Source of the DNA: Stephanodiscus triporus
Lineage: Eukaryota > Bacillariophyta > Thalassiosirophyceae > Thalassiosirales > Thalassiosiraceae
DNA length: 14,540 nucleotides
Direction: 5' to 3'
Assembly (NCBI GenBank): GCA_036939755.1
Contig: JALLAZ010000593.1
Coordinates: forward strand, 1-14,540
A program made the position numbers and the translations under genes. Positions 1 through 10,537 of the stretch are shown one piece after another. The notes beneath the pieces are model-generated. The model saw only the letters and a program-made list of their open reading frames with translations. It was not told the DNA's origin and did not search any database. Each line of letters begins with the position of its first letter. Position 1 is the stretch's first letter.

Positions 1-52
<52 letters not shown>
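1..52. repeat. 52-base poly-G homopolymer at the window edge
   Basis: Bases 1-52 are all G, followed by AACAACGC. The tract touches the window edge, so its full length is unknown. In the frame of the downstream ATR gene it would read as poly-glycine, with no stop between it and the first ATG at 81. It could be a real G tract, or an assembly artefact: dark-cycle poly-G from two-colour sequencing, or a contig end beside a gap. I cannot tell these apart here. Confidence 0.95.
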
Positions 53-53
<1 letters not shown>

Positions 54-80
54 ACAACGCGCTCGTCGTCGTCGATCGGG

Positions 81-3000
81 ATGACGATCGCGTCCTTGCT
101 CACCCTATTCCGATCCGACGAATTGAGATACGGGGCGTGTTTCGACCTGTTGGACCTGGTCGACGACATGAGGACGTTGGACGTTTCGAACGTCATGTTC
201 GATCCTCCGCCGTCGTCCTCGTCGTCGTCGTCGTCGTCGTCGTCGAAGGACGACGGTGCGAGTGGGGGGGGCAGCAGGACGACGATGACGACGACGTCCG
301 GGAGGGGGGTCACGATGCGCGTCGAGGTCTTCGCGAGGGTCGCGAGTATGACGTTGGCGCGAGGGCCGCGCGGACGGGGCGGGGGGTCGTCGGGGGACGT
401 CGACGTCGACGACGTCGTCTCCCCGTCGTCGTACGATCGACTCTGGGTCGGCGTGCCGTCCCGTCGGAGTCTGCTCGCGTTGCGACTGGCGGCGTGGACC
501 GCGCTCCGTCATCTCGCGCCCGCCGTCCTCCTTGGAACGACGACGTCGTCATCGTCGATGGTCGCGTCGCGACGGCGGGGAGAGCTCCTCGACGCGCTCC
601 TCTCGTCCGCCGCGACGGGCACGACCCTCCATCATCTCGGCCCGTCGTCCCGGGTCGACTCGTCGTCGTCGTCGTGGACGTACTCGCGCGAGACCGTCGC
701 GATGCACGCCCTACTGGAAACGCGGGCGGAGATCGAAGTCGCGTTGCTCCTCGCGGCCGCGTCGGATTCGATGACTGGGGGGGGTCGGGGGGGAGGAGGT
801 GGTGGCGCGGCGGACTACGACGTCGTCGTCGTCGTACCCTCCCCCGACGACGTCCCGAGGAGGGCGGACCTCGCGTCGATGGCCGCGAGGGCGGCGAGAC
901 GTCATCTCCTCCCGTCCTCGTCGTCGCGCGCGATCGAGGACGGCGTCGTCGTCCTCGCGCCGCCGCCGTCGGCGCGCCGGACGGAGGAGGGCGACGGGGC
1001 CGACGGTCGTCGCGATGACCCCCGACGTCGGCCGCTGTTGCGGACCCTGAACTCGACGCTCTCGTCGGCCCTGTGCGAATTCGTCGTTTCGGCGATCATC
1101 CCCCCGGACTTTATGGCACCGTCGTCGTCCGCGTACGACGTATGGTCGCACGCCCTCCCGCATCTCACGGATTGTATACCCGTCGTCGCCGCTATCGTCG
1201 GGAACCCCACGGAAAACGAACGTCTCGGCGAAGTGGTCCTGCGGACGATCCACGTCATCCTGTCGAGCGCGAGGGGGTCGGCGTTCGAATTCGACGCGCC
1301 GCCTTCGTTCGTCGAACACTTCGGTAATAGATGCCTGGCGAGGGGGTACTTCTCGCGACTCTTTCGACTGACGAGGGAACCCGAGCCCGTTTCTGGTCTT
1401 GCGATTTCGATCGTCGCGCTCCTCTTCGAGTCATCGCCGGGGGCTCCGACGATCGAGGACCTGGTTGAGACTGCATGCTCGTATGCCATCGGCGCCTCGG
1501 AAGCCGGTGGTCGGGATGATGGCGAGGTGGCCGTGGACGCGGATGAAGACACGCGGATAATCAGGTCGGGAAGTAAGCGGAGGAAGCTGGGACACAGCGA
1601 AAGGGACCGGGGGTCTCCTGCCGGCGCATCGATGCAGTCGGCATTCGCATACGCCATATCGGATGCCTTGTCCGATGCGCGGGTGATCACGACGAGACGA
1701 GCTTCGGTGGATGAACGTCGACTTGCCATCGGCGAGGGTGCCGGAATGATATCGTTGGTTATCGAAACGGACGCCCTCTTGCTCAGGGGCGTAGCCGGGG
1801 TCCTTCGACTGTTGCTTTCGCTGCGCGGACGGACGACGGCCGACGGCGAAATTGGACTTCGCCGCACCAACGAGGTCACGTCGTATTTGTTCCGATGCGT
1901 AACATTCGTGTCCGAGAACCTCGTTCGGCAGAGGAGCGACGGCAGGCTCGTTCACGTCGAGCCGAACGTATTGCGCTCCACGCTATCATCGGTATTGGCC
2001 GTTGGATTTCACGCCTGTCGAGTCCGAGAGATCTCGGCAATCGATCATTCGTCGGCCAGAGAAGCGATATCGCACTGCGCCATCTCGACTTTGCAAATTT
2101 TGGACTTAGATACGGTGTACGAGGTTGATGACGATGAGTGTTCGAGAATGATGACACGTGCAAAGTCGAAAAGATTGTGTGATGGAACATGCTCTCGTTT
2201 GGCCTCGATGGTGGGAACGATCGCAAGGCCATCCTCGGATATTTGCTTTTGTGGACTCTTTCGCGAATCCAATGGGCGTCATGCAGATGAATTCCACGTT
2301 GAAGATATCCTGTCATTATCATTTCGGTGAGTTCTTTCGACTCTATTCTCCCTCGTCATTCTATCAACATTGGCCTTCCTCGCAAATTTAGGCTTATATC
2401 TGTCTTGCGAATTCAAGGTGCATTTTTCTAGCTATATTTTGTCCCGTTGCAGAGCATTATGAAACCACTCTGTCATCTATTGGATTCATTCTCGTCAGGT
2501 CTACCAACCCGCAAGTCCCGATGGTTGTAAGGGTGGCATTACTTGGACTCCCTAGCTTGTTTTTATCCCTAGCACGACATAAGGCTGACTCTGCTAAGTA
2601 TCTGAAAATAATGATGGACTCATTCAATTTTGAGGATCATGTTGTCCAGTATGCGGAAAGTACGATAGAGGTAATCAAAGTCAGCGCCATGCTCTCGCTT
2701 TCACGACTCGTCAGGTTATACGCTGCGGCGTCCATTGTGGCATCCGTCGATCATAACGATGAAACGAAGATTGATCTCCGAGGTGCATCATCATATCTTC
2801 GACACCAACTAAACCCGGAAACCAATGGAATGTTTTCTTCTATTCTTGGTTTGTGGTCTCTCGATGTATGCCCTGTCGCTACAGCAAAAGATGCACACTT
2901 TCATCCATCTTTGGGTCTTCCTATATTATCAAATAATGGACCGAGCTCGTGTTTTTTTGCAAGAAGTGATTCTCATCAGGCGTGGATGGCGAGCCTAATT

Positions 3001-6000
3001 TATTTTCAATCTGTTCTCGCCGTTGTACCTGAATCGATTCTGAGGTCGTCTAAGACACTTGAGTTTTTCTCAGACAATCGACACTACAGTATTTTGACTG
3101 CATTGGTAAATGAGACTAATAGCCCGAAGAAAGGCAAAGAGTCAGTTTTTGGTCAAATGCCTACACCCGTTTGGTTTTTTCTCATGCCGTTCATTGGCCA
3201 TGACGCATCAACCCAAGAATATGCGGCGAAAATTTTTGGCCACACACTTCTTTGTAATGCATGTAAGGTCTTATCTGCGTTTTTCGTACCAGAGAGTGAC
3301 ATGATAAAGCAGCTGACAAACGAGAGAGAAACAGCGCTAAGGACTGCCAATAAGCTTTTTTCTGAGATAAATTTCATCTTGCGACTATGCGGTTTATGCC
3401 AAGATGCTCTTTTTTTCAAGGATACAGATTTCATGCCTGGTCAGAGTGCTAGTGGCTCTCATGGCTCTGATGTCGGGATTTCGATACGAGTTTTTACGTC
3501 ACTGTGTCGCTGGGTGCCATCTAAAACAGCTGTTGGGATTTTTATTGTCGAGCGGTCTCTTCTGTCTTTGATTAGGATATGGATTGCAAGTGAAGGCGGG
3601 TATGCGTTTGACTCTGAAACAGAAGATGACTCCCCAGTCTGCCACTGCTCCCTCGCCAGTAATGCCTTTGACCAGCTCAATGAAATATTCAAGTGCATTC
3701 GAGAACATTCCGACCCGTCATATTCCATGGAACTTTTGAAACATGTTGATAGCATTATGTCGAAGATCTTCTGTGAATTTTTTCTTCCACAGCAGGAAAT
3801 TGTGGCATCACTTAGATACAGGCTCCTTTCCGTGTTTATCGGGACTTTTTTGCTTCCGTCATCGGTCAGCCAAAGACGAAGAGCTCATAATTCATTTGAA
3901 GTGTCGAGTGCCTTCGAGATAATGGAGTTTATTGACGGCGTTTATCCGCTCGTGATCGTCCAATTGATCAAAGATGAAGACCATGGTGAGGACGATATTG
4001 TTGGGAATGTTTTAGTCTGTGGTTACTCCCCAATGAAATTCTTACATGTTTTTGCTTAGAGGCGATTCAGATGTGCGCCGCGTTTCGCATGTATCTACTC
4101 AGCGAAGCAAAGAAGTTGAACAAGGAAGAGCAGCGAGTTCAGAAAAAGCATTTGACTGAGTTCATTATCGGTACTCGCCAAGAGAAGCGTCTTGGGCCAC
4201 TCTCTAGGTCACTTGTTCCAGGGGTGTCGATATCGACCACGAAACTGATCGAAAACGCGAAGCTGTTGTGTATCAAAACCGATGTAATTTCACATGTTCT
4301 GCCTCAATTACTGTTACATCCTGTACATGCTCCTCTCCGCTTCTTTACCAACAAAGTTTGCCAGTCAGAGCTGAACTATCCTGACATTCTACGAGAGATC
4401 GGACTCTCGGTTCTAAAGACTTTAGTTTGGGAACTTGGTGGGGATGACCCCGAAGAAGACAACGAGGAAGAAATGTACGATGGCTCGGCGGTTGGACATT
4501 GCTTCAAGAGGAACGATGTGCGCCTGGCACTGACAAAGGGCTTCTTGCTTCGAGAGGGGGGTGCATCTTCCAATATTCAACATTTACTCATGACGCCGTC
4601 TCAAAACGGCACTTCTGATGATTTACTATGTGCAAGCACAGCTAGGGGCTGGGTAGCACCAAACATAATGTTTCTTCTCGTCAACATTGTGCTTCATCAG
4701 TGGCCAAAACGGTCCGAACGCGAAAAGTTTCAAGTAATCAAATGTCTACGTGGGATACTCCGGTACCTGCCACCTTCGGACTCACCACAATACATGCCCC
4801 AATTTTTTTCTGCCATTAACAAAGCAATCTCGACAACGGCGCTTCCAAGAAAAACAGAGAGTGTTCAGGCCTCCAAACTGAACTATGTTGCTGTGGCAAC
4901 CCTCTTCGATTTCGTCAAAATAGTTACATCACATGACGCTGCACAAGTAGGACAAAATCTTGTGTTCATTGTTGTTGCAGTCTTTCCTTTGTTCGATAGC
5001 AACATCCCAGGCTGCGAAAATGATCTGGCAAGACGACACGCTGTGCAAATGCTGGAATGGCTAGCTAGTGGAGAAGCAAATGGCAATCTGCCGCGATACT
5101 TCACTGAGATACCATTCTTGCCTTTCACCCATGACCTGACAAAAGTCAGAACAATACTTATTGAAAAGGGAGTCCAGCTTGATGATGTCCGCTTAATGTC
5201 TCAACCAACAGGCCCTGAAGATAGCTCTCTCCTTACGTCAAGGTTCTATACCAGGATGAATGTAAGCGCCGTCTCATGTGTGTCAGATTGACTCAATTTA
5301 TTGGTACACAAATCTCACATGAAGCGCACCACCTCCATTTGTTAGAGTTTATCGCAACTCATGATGTCTCAAGAAAATCAAAACGTCCGCAAAGTTGTCA
5401 TTACGCATATGACTGAGTTGATAAAGGCGAACAGAGATCTTTTTCAGAGCTTGATTGTAAACGAAGAGCTGTCATCGATGAATTTTCTTACAGTTGTTCA
5501 TGATTCACCGATGAAAGGGGAAAGCTGTAGTGCGCTAAACGTCTTGCCTGGTATGATTATTGTATGCAATAATTTTTTGACCAGTGGACAAGAAACTATG
5601 ATCTAACTTTGTTTATAATATCTGCAGATGAGGAAGCTAGAATCAATGGAGGCTTTGTCACGAAACTCCTGATTCGACTTTTGTCGAGATGTGTTAATGA
5701 ATCAGATCCCGACATTCGGGATGTAATTGCACGATGCCTGGGTGAAGTAGGAGCCATTGATCCAAATCGACTTGGTAAAGAAATTAACTCCTCTCAATTT
5801 CTGTCCAACTCTGCCTGGAGCGATGATAGCGGTGAATGGAGACTGATGAATCCACCATGGAAAACTCAAATCACGGTGTACCAATTGCGTCTAGTGACGA
5901 GGCATCTTGTATCAGGCCTGAAATCTGCCCCGACTACACTGGACCAGCACAAAATATCATTCGCTATTCAGGAACTGCTCAAGATTCTAGACAAGGGGCT

Positions 6001-9000
6001 AGGTGGTAAAAGCCAGAATGAAATGACTCCCCTGCTCAAGGAAAAGCTCCAAGAAGCAAATGTCATTAATATTGTTGAGCCGTTTTGGACCACAAATTAC
6101 AAGCAAGTCGACACAGTAGCCCCGAGGCCACCCCCTTTCTTCATCAAATCGAATACATTCTTTTCTTGGCTCTCGTCCTGCTGTCGCTTTCTCGTCAGTC
6201 AAAGTATCGCCAACAAAAAAAGTGCGTGGGGAGATTTCTTCCATGCCTGTCGGTCTGCTATTCGATCTCAATCTGGCGTGGGTGTAGCAGAATTTCTCTT
6301 ACCTCTCTTCGTTCTGGACACTCTCTGTTTCGGGACGAAAATAGATGAGGAAGTAATCGTAGACGAATTTCTGTGCGTGTTAAAATTTGAAGGCGTATGC
6401 TCGATGGATTTGAAAGAGCGCGAAAAAGCGGCCAATTCTGTTTTCACGGTCATGGATGTAATGCGACATTGGTTGGAGAAAGAAATAGAGCTGAGATCTA
6501 AAACGAAACCCAGAAGGGCGAATCCATCAATAAACGATGGAGACTTCTCGTGGCCAGCTGCTGGGTGCACTGAAAAGATAGAGCGTTTTCTTGCACGAAT
6601 ACCACTCTCATCTTGTGCAATGGCAGCAAGTAAGGTCGGAATGCGTGCAAGAGCGCTTCAGTTTCTTGAAATCGATGGCCGGAAAAGGGCTTTGAATGGG
6701 GAAAGGCGCATTCCGAAAGTCGAAATCAAGGGCACACCGAAGTACTTAACTTCTGACTTTCTTGATGGCGTTGACTTGAAACTCACTCAAATGCTGATGG
6801 GACAGCTCAATGATTTTGATACGATGATGTTCGTGGCACAAAAGAGTCACCACACAAACCTGACAGTAAGACTCACCGAAGAAGCCGCGGAACGAGAGAT
6901 GTATGAGGACTGGGAGGGGGCGTATCAGGCATACGAGCAGTTGTTGGACAGCAGATTAAATGACGAAAATAGAAGTCATTTGGACCCTGCGGCTGATAAC
7001 ACTAAGACCAGCGCGCAGAAAGGTTTGCTCAGATGCCTCTTGAAGCTTGGCCGTCTCGACAGTGCATTGAATCAAGCATATGGAATGTCATCGCAGGATA
7101 AAACACAGAAAAACATGCAGGTTTGCGCCGAGTTGCTTCCCTCTGCAGCAGAGGCTGCGTGGAGGCTAGGAAACTGGCCTGTGCTGGACAGTCTTGTAAA
7201 TAATTTGAGTGACGTACCATTGAACGATGCCAACGCACGCTATCATATATCCTTTGGCCGCACTATGCATTCTCTTCATTCCAAGTCACATGCAAATGTC
7301 GCCTCATGCCTGAAGGACTCAAGAGCGTCCATCATTTCCTCTTTATCCAGTGCTGCGCGAGATGGATACACACGTTCGTATCCGTTTTTGATGCAATTGC
7401 AGGCATTGCAGGAGGTCGAATACATATCGTCCATGTTTGTCAATGATCAGACAAACTTTCAAAAATCATACCTTGACGTAGTGACATCTAAACAGTGGAG
7501 CGATAGACTAGACGTATCAACACCAGATATTACTGGATCAAGTGCAATATTGAATGCCAGACTAGTGCTCTCTCGCATGGCGAATGAGCCTTCGATCGAA
7601 GGAGCCTTGTGGCTTGGCATTGGTAAAATGGCAAGAAAGGGAGGCTTGTATACAGTTGCACAGCACTCATTGACTCAGGCGAATGTTGCTTTCTGCAAAT
7701 CGTTGGGCTTGAATGAACAGGCTCGTGAATCTGTTGGAAAAGTCAAATTGCAAGTTGCAAAATTGAAGCATGCCATTGGAGAATCGACGACAGCGTTGAA
7801 GCTAATAGAGGATGACATCCCTGCTTCCATTTTTCTAATGGATGAGAAGAGTCTGAAAACGTCTGTCTCTAGTGATAAAGATGAAAGTAGGGAGACATTT
7901 GCTCGCAGGATACTTCAAGCCACGGAGTGGATGGCATGTGGCGGCCTCAAAAGTACCCCAGAAATCAAGGACCGATACCTCACCGTTTTGAAGCTCGCGC
8001 CAAATTGGGAACGGGGTATGTATTGCACGACACATTATTTGCAACTTGGGTGTTAGTCGTGTTTAATTTCTAACGTTTCGCTGCCTATGCCAGCCCACTT
8101 CGAGTATGCGAAATTTTTAGATACGCTATTTGAGTCTCGAGTTTCCGCATCTGGTAACGATCGTGCGAGTGCAATTGGGAGCATTCAACAATGCCAGGAA
8201 CATTTGCTTGGTTCTGTGCAGCACTACGGAATGGCTCTGCAATTAGGTCAAAAACACGTTTACCAAGCGCTTCCGCGCTTGTTGGCAATGTGGCTTGAAT
8301 TCACATCTTTAGAGAGAAGGAGTGGTGCCGATGATGGCGACAAGGACAGTCGTAGTCGCAAAGGTAATAAGATTGTGGATATCTTTTTTTGGCGTGCATC
8401 CCTGACCTCATAATATCATCTCTTCGAACCTAATTCCCCGGCAGATCTATTGTTACAAAATCAAAAGCTGATGAACGAGCTCATCAGAACCCTAGCACCG
8501 AAAATTCCAGAGCACCTGTTTTACACTGCATTGCCTCAACTTATCTCGCGTGTCGTTCATCAAAATGACGAAACTTCAAAAAATGTTGCACTTATTATTC
8601 GCCTTGTGCTTGCCAAGTATCCTCGCCAAGCGATGTGGTCATGCGGGTGGTTGCGGTTCTCTAAATCCGACGAGAAGAAGAAAGCGGGAGAGGAAATTTT
8701 CCGTGCTGCACAGAAGATGTTGGAAAGAAATGAGAGGGAGAAGCCGATGCAAAATTTTCTCAACGCATCGAAAAGTCTTTTCCATTTTTTCATCCAACTA
8801 GCTCAGTTTACCCCGAAAGGCTCTGCCACAGCTGTAAGGATGAAAGTCCCAAATTTCGACACAGAACTACGACATTTCATCCCCCCAATACAGGCAGCGT
8901 TATCTTTATCACCCGGTGCCCTTGAAGATTCGACTACCACTGATGTATTTCCATCTTTTGTGCCAAGAATGAGGGCCTTCAATCCTGAGCTGAAAATAAT

Positions 9001-10297
9001 GCAATCAAAGGCAAAGCCAAAGAAAGTCAGCATTTTTGCAGTACCATCTACTGTCGCGATCAGGGATGCATTGCCGACAGATGACCGTTCTATAGCTCAA
9101 GATGTTGGGGAAATGCATTTTCTCGTAAAGCAAGAAGCAAAGGGAGATCTTCGCAAAGACTCTCGTGTTCAAGATCTGAACAATGTAATCAATCGAATTT
9201 TTGCTAGTCGTAAAGGGTCGTCTGGTCCTAATAGCCGTAGGCGAAGACTGCGCCTTCAGCTACGAACATTTTCAGTGGTTTGTCTTGCTGAAGATTGTGG
9301 TATTCTTGAGTGGGTGCCTAACACCGAGTCACTTCGTAGTGTTATCACGGGAACGTACAATCCTCAAGTTGCCCCTGATTCAGTGCATCGATGGGGGAGG
9401 CGAATAACGAATTTTGGTGACCCTGAACTCCGGGATACCTTTACTAAGTGTCAAGATGTATACTTTAAGCAAGGAGATCTTGACCTGGCAACGAAGAAGT
9501 TTGACGAGTTGATACTAAAACAGTACTTGCCAGTCTTGTATTGGTGGTTCATTCAGAAATTCTCAACTCCACACGCTTGGTATCAAGCAAGGACAAACTT
9601 CGCTTTATCTACTGCCGTTTGGTCTGCCGTCGGTCATATAATTGGACTCGGTGACCGTCATTCGGAAAATATATTGATCGATACAAGCAGCGGTGAATGC
9701 GTCCATGTCGATTTTGACTGGTAAGAAGTTCCCATTGTCGTGCTATTTTATTGTCTTTTAGGCTGGAATGTTATATCAATATCAATGATCTTCTTCAGTA
9801 TTTTTGACAAGGGCCTCAATCTTCCCAAACCCGAGGTCATTCCATTTCGTCTAACACCCAACATGCTGGATGCGTTCGGCCCAACTGGAGCTGATGGAAT
9901 GTACACTGGAGCACTCACAGAGTCTATGCGAACCCTTAGGAAAAATCGCGATACACTACTGTCTGTCCTCGAGCCTTTTCTTAACGATCCTGTGATAAAC
10001 TTCAAGAGTAAGACTCAGAAGAAGTCTAAAGAAGAGAAGGACGCCAAGGACGCCGAGGAGGCAAGAAAAGTCATCGCCAACATTGAAGGCCGGTTAAATG
10101 GAGAATACAACCTGCTAAATCCCAATCTGATGAATCCCAATCTAAAGAATATCAGGAACAAAGATGCGACAATCACGTCAGAACCGGTTCACTTCACCAA
10201 GCTCTCTGTTGAGGGCCAGGTGCAGAAAATGGTAATGGAGGCAACAAGTCACGAAAATTTGGTGCAAGTTTATGTAGGATGGATGCCTTGGATCTGA
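81..10297 (+). CDS. ATR: Serine/threonine-protein kinase ATR (PIKK family), eight exons, 5' end possibly incomplete
   Basis: Nuclear checkpoint kinase. In the family it is recruited through ATRIP to RPA-coated single-stranded DNA and phosphorylates CHK1-type targets under replication stress. Exons: 81-2326, 2499-3985, 4060-5261, 5346-5550, 5628-8015, 8094-8363, 8445-9720, 9799-10297. All phases join, giving 3190 residues against about 2640 in human ATR. The N-terminal ~1750 residues are helical, HEAT-like, with Ser and Gly runs. CLGEVGAIDP (about 1750) matches the conserved ATR segment. FAT runs from about 2040 to 2760, including WERAHFEYAKFLD and the QALPRLLAMWLEF segment. The kinase domain is about 2790-3090: ATP-site Lys 2828 before DLRKD, DCGILEWVPNT, catalytic loop GDRHSEN (Asp 3003, Asn 3008) and metal-binding Asp 3022 in HVDFDC. 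FATC is about 3158-3190, ending GWMPWI. DECGIIEWV-like and HVDFxCxFxKG signatures separate ATR from ATM and mTOR. The start is uncertain: the frame is open to the window edge. Confidence 0.96.
213..245 (+). repeat. TCG trinucleotide repeat encoding an 11-serine run
   Basis: TCG TCC followed by nine perfect TCG codons (219-245) sits in frame in ATR exon 1 and encodes eleven consecutive serines after three prolines. Shorter TCG runs recur at 63-74 and near 661-675, so this is the longest of a scattered set. Such runs are prone to slippage, and length differences between alleles are likely. Confidence 0.9.
777..806 (+). repeat. G-rich tract with G-quadruplex potential, encoding poly-Gly
   Basis: Eight Gs (777-784), TC, seven Gs (787-793), then A-separated and T-separated GG pairs up to about 805. 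The two long runs alone can supply four GGG tracts, so an intramolecular G-quadruplex is possible on the coding strand. In frame it encodes a glycine-rich linker between two likely helical segments of the ATR N-terminus. Another run of eight Gs lies at 264-271. Confidence 0.7.
2327..2498 (+). other. ATR intron 1 (172 bases)
   Basis: The donor is TTTCG|GTGAGT, a strong match. The acceptor is CTCGTCAG|G at 2498, the only nearby AG that keeps frame: two exon-1 bases plus one base make CGG, then STNPQVPMVV follows. A better-looking acceptor, TTGCAG ending at 2452, gives a stop within three codons with this donor. This is the only intron here much longer than 95 bases and the only uncertain boundary. 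Confidence 0.65.
3986..4059 (+). other. ATR intron 2 (74 bases)
   Basis: Donor CATG|GTGAGG, acceptor TTTTTGCTTAG|AG. Phase 1: the split codon is G|AG (Glu), giving KDEDHEAIQMCAAF across the join. A second AG at 4069-4070 would break the frame. Confidence 0.88.
5262..5345 (+). other. ATR intron 3 (84 bases)
   Basis: Donor GAAT|GTAAGC, acceptor TTTGTTAG|AG. Phase 0, joining RMN to SLSQLMMSQENQNVRKV, which resembles the HEAT segment preceding the conserved GAIDP region of ATR proteins. Confidence 0.88.
5551..5627 (+). other. ATR intron 4 (77 bases)
   Basis: Donor GCCTG|GTATGA, acceptor AATATCTGCAG|AT. Phase 1: the split codon is G|AT (Asp), giving NVLPDEEARINGG. A second GTATG at 5562 is not in the required phase. 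Confidence 0.9.
8016..8093 (+). other. ATR intron 5 (78 bases)
   Basis: Donor ACGG|GTATGT, acceptor CTATGCCAG|CC. Phase 1: the split codon is G|CC (Ala). The joined peptide NWERAHFEYAKFLD matches the WEKAHFYLAKYYD-type segment of ATR FAT domains, which confirms both ends. Confidence 0.95.
8364..8444 (+). other. ATR intron 6 (81 bases)
   Basis: Donor AAAG|GTAATA, acceptor TTCCCCGGCAG|AT. Phase 1: the split codon is G|AT (Asp), giving SRSRKDLLLQNQKLMNEL, followed by the conserved QLISRVVHQNDE segment. Confidence 0.93.
9721..9798 (+). other. ATR intron 7 (78 bases)
   Basis: Donor GACTG|GTAAGA, acceptor TTCTTCAG|T. Phase 2: the split codon is TG|T (Cys), giving HVDFDCIFDKG, which aligns residue by residue with the ATR metal-binding motif. 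The intron falls just after the metal-binding Asp codon. Confidence 0.97.
10118..10147 (+). repeat. 15-base imperfect tandem duplication in ATR exon 8
   Basis: The 11-mer AATCCCAATCT occurs at 10118 and again at 10133, giving a 15-base period in frame. It encodes NPNL-x-NPNL in the variable linker between the kinase domain and FATC (the PIKK regulatory region). It looks like a recent in-frame slippage event with no effect on flanking conserved motifs. Confidence 0.8.
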
Positions 10298-10537
10298 CCT
10301 GCTAGTCGAAGAAAATGATTATGGATGATTACTTATTTCAACGGCTGAAATCTTTTTAGAAAAGTAGGACTACATGAAGCTCTGGAGAGAGAAGAACCGT
10401 AAAAGTCAAAGGTTCGAGAAACATTGCATCGGCTGATTGGATCGGCTTCAAAACTCATTTCATCCAAAGTAAAAAATAGTATGGACTCGACGACATATGT
10501 ATTAATCTAACAAGTTACTACTTTATGTTGTCCATAA

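Noticed and set aside
1..52. Poly-G as a telomere end
   Set aside because: No TTAGGG-like or other mixed telomeric unit is present; the tract is pure G.
105..1879. Long open frames on the minus strand (105-512, 711-1319, 902-1879) and in other plus frames (137-1018)
   Set aside because: They are Arg/Pro/Asp-rich shadows of a GC-rich, stop-poor, partly palindromic region. The plus frame from 81 alone gives alternating hydrophobic helices and leads into the ATR exons.
2158..2391. Plus-strand frame running across the ATR exon 1 donor, which would join in phase to the acceptor at 2452
   Set aside because: It would need a frameshift inside exon 1, and the exon 1 frame remains open and protein-like up to the donor. 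Kept only as part of the splice-site finding.
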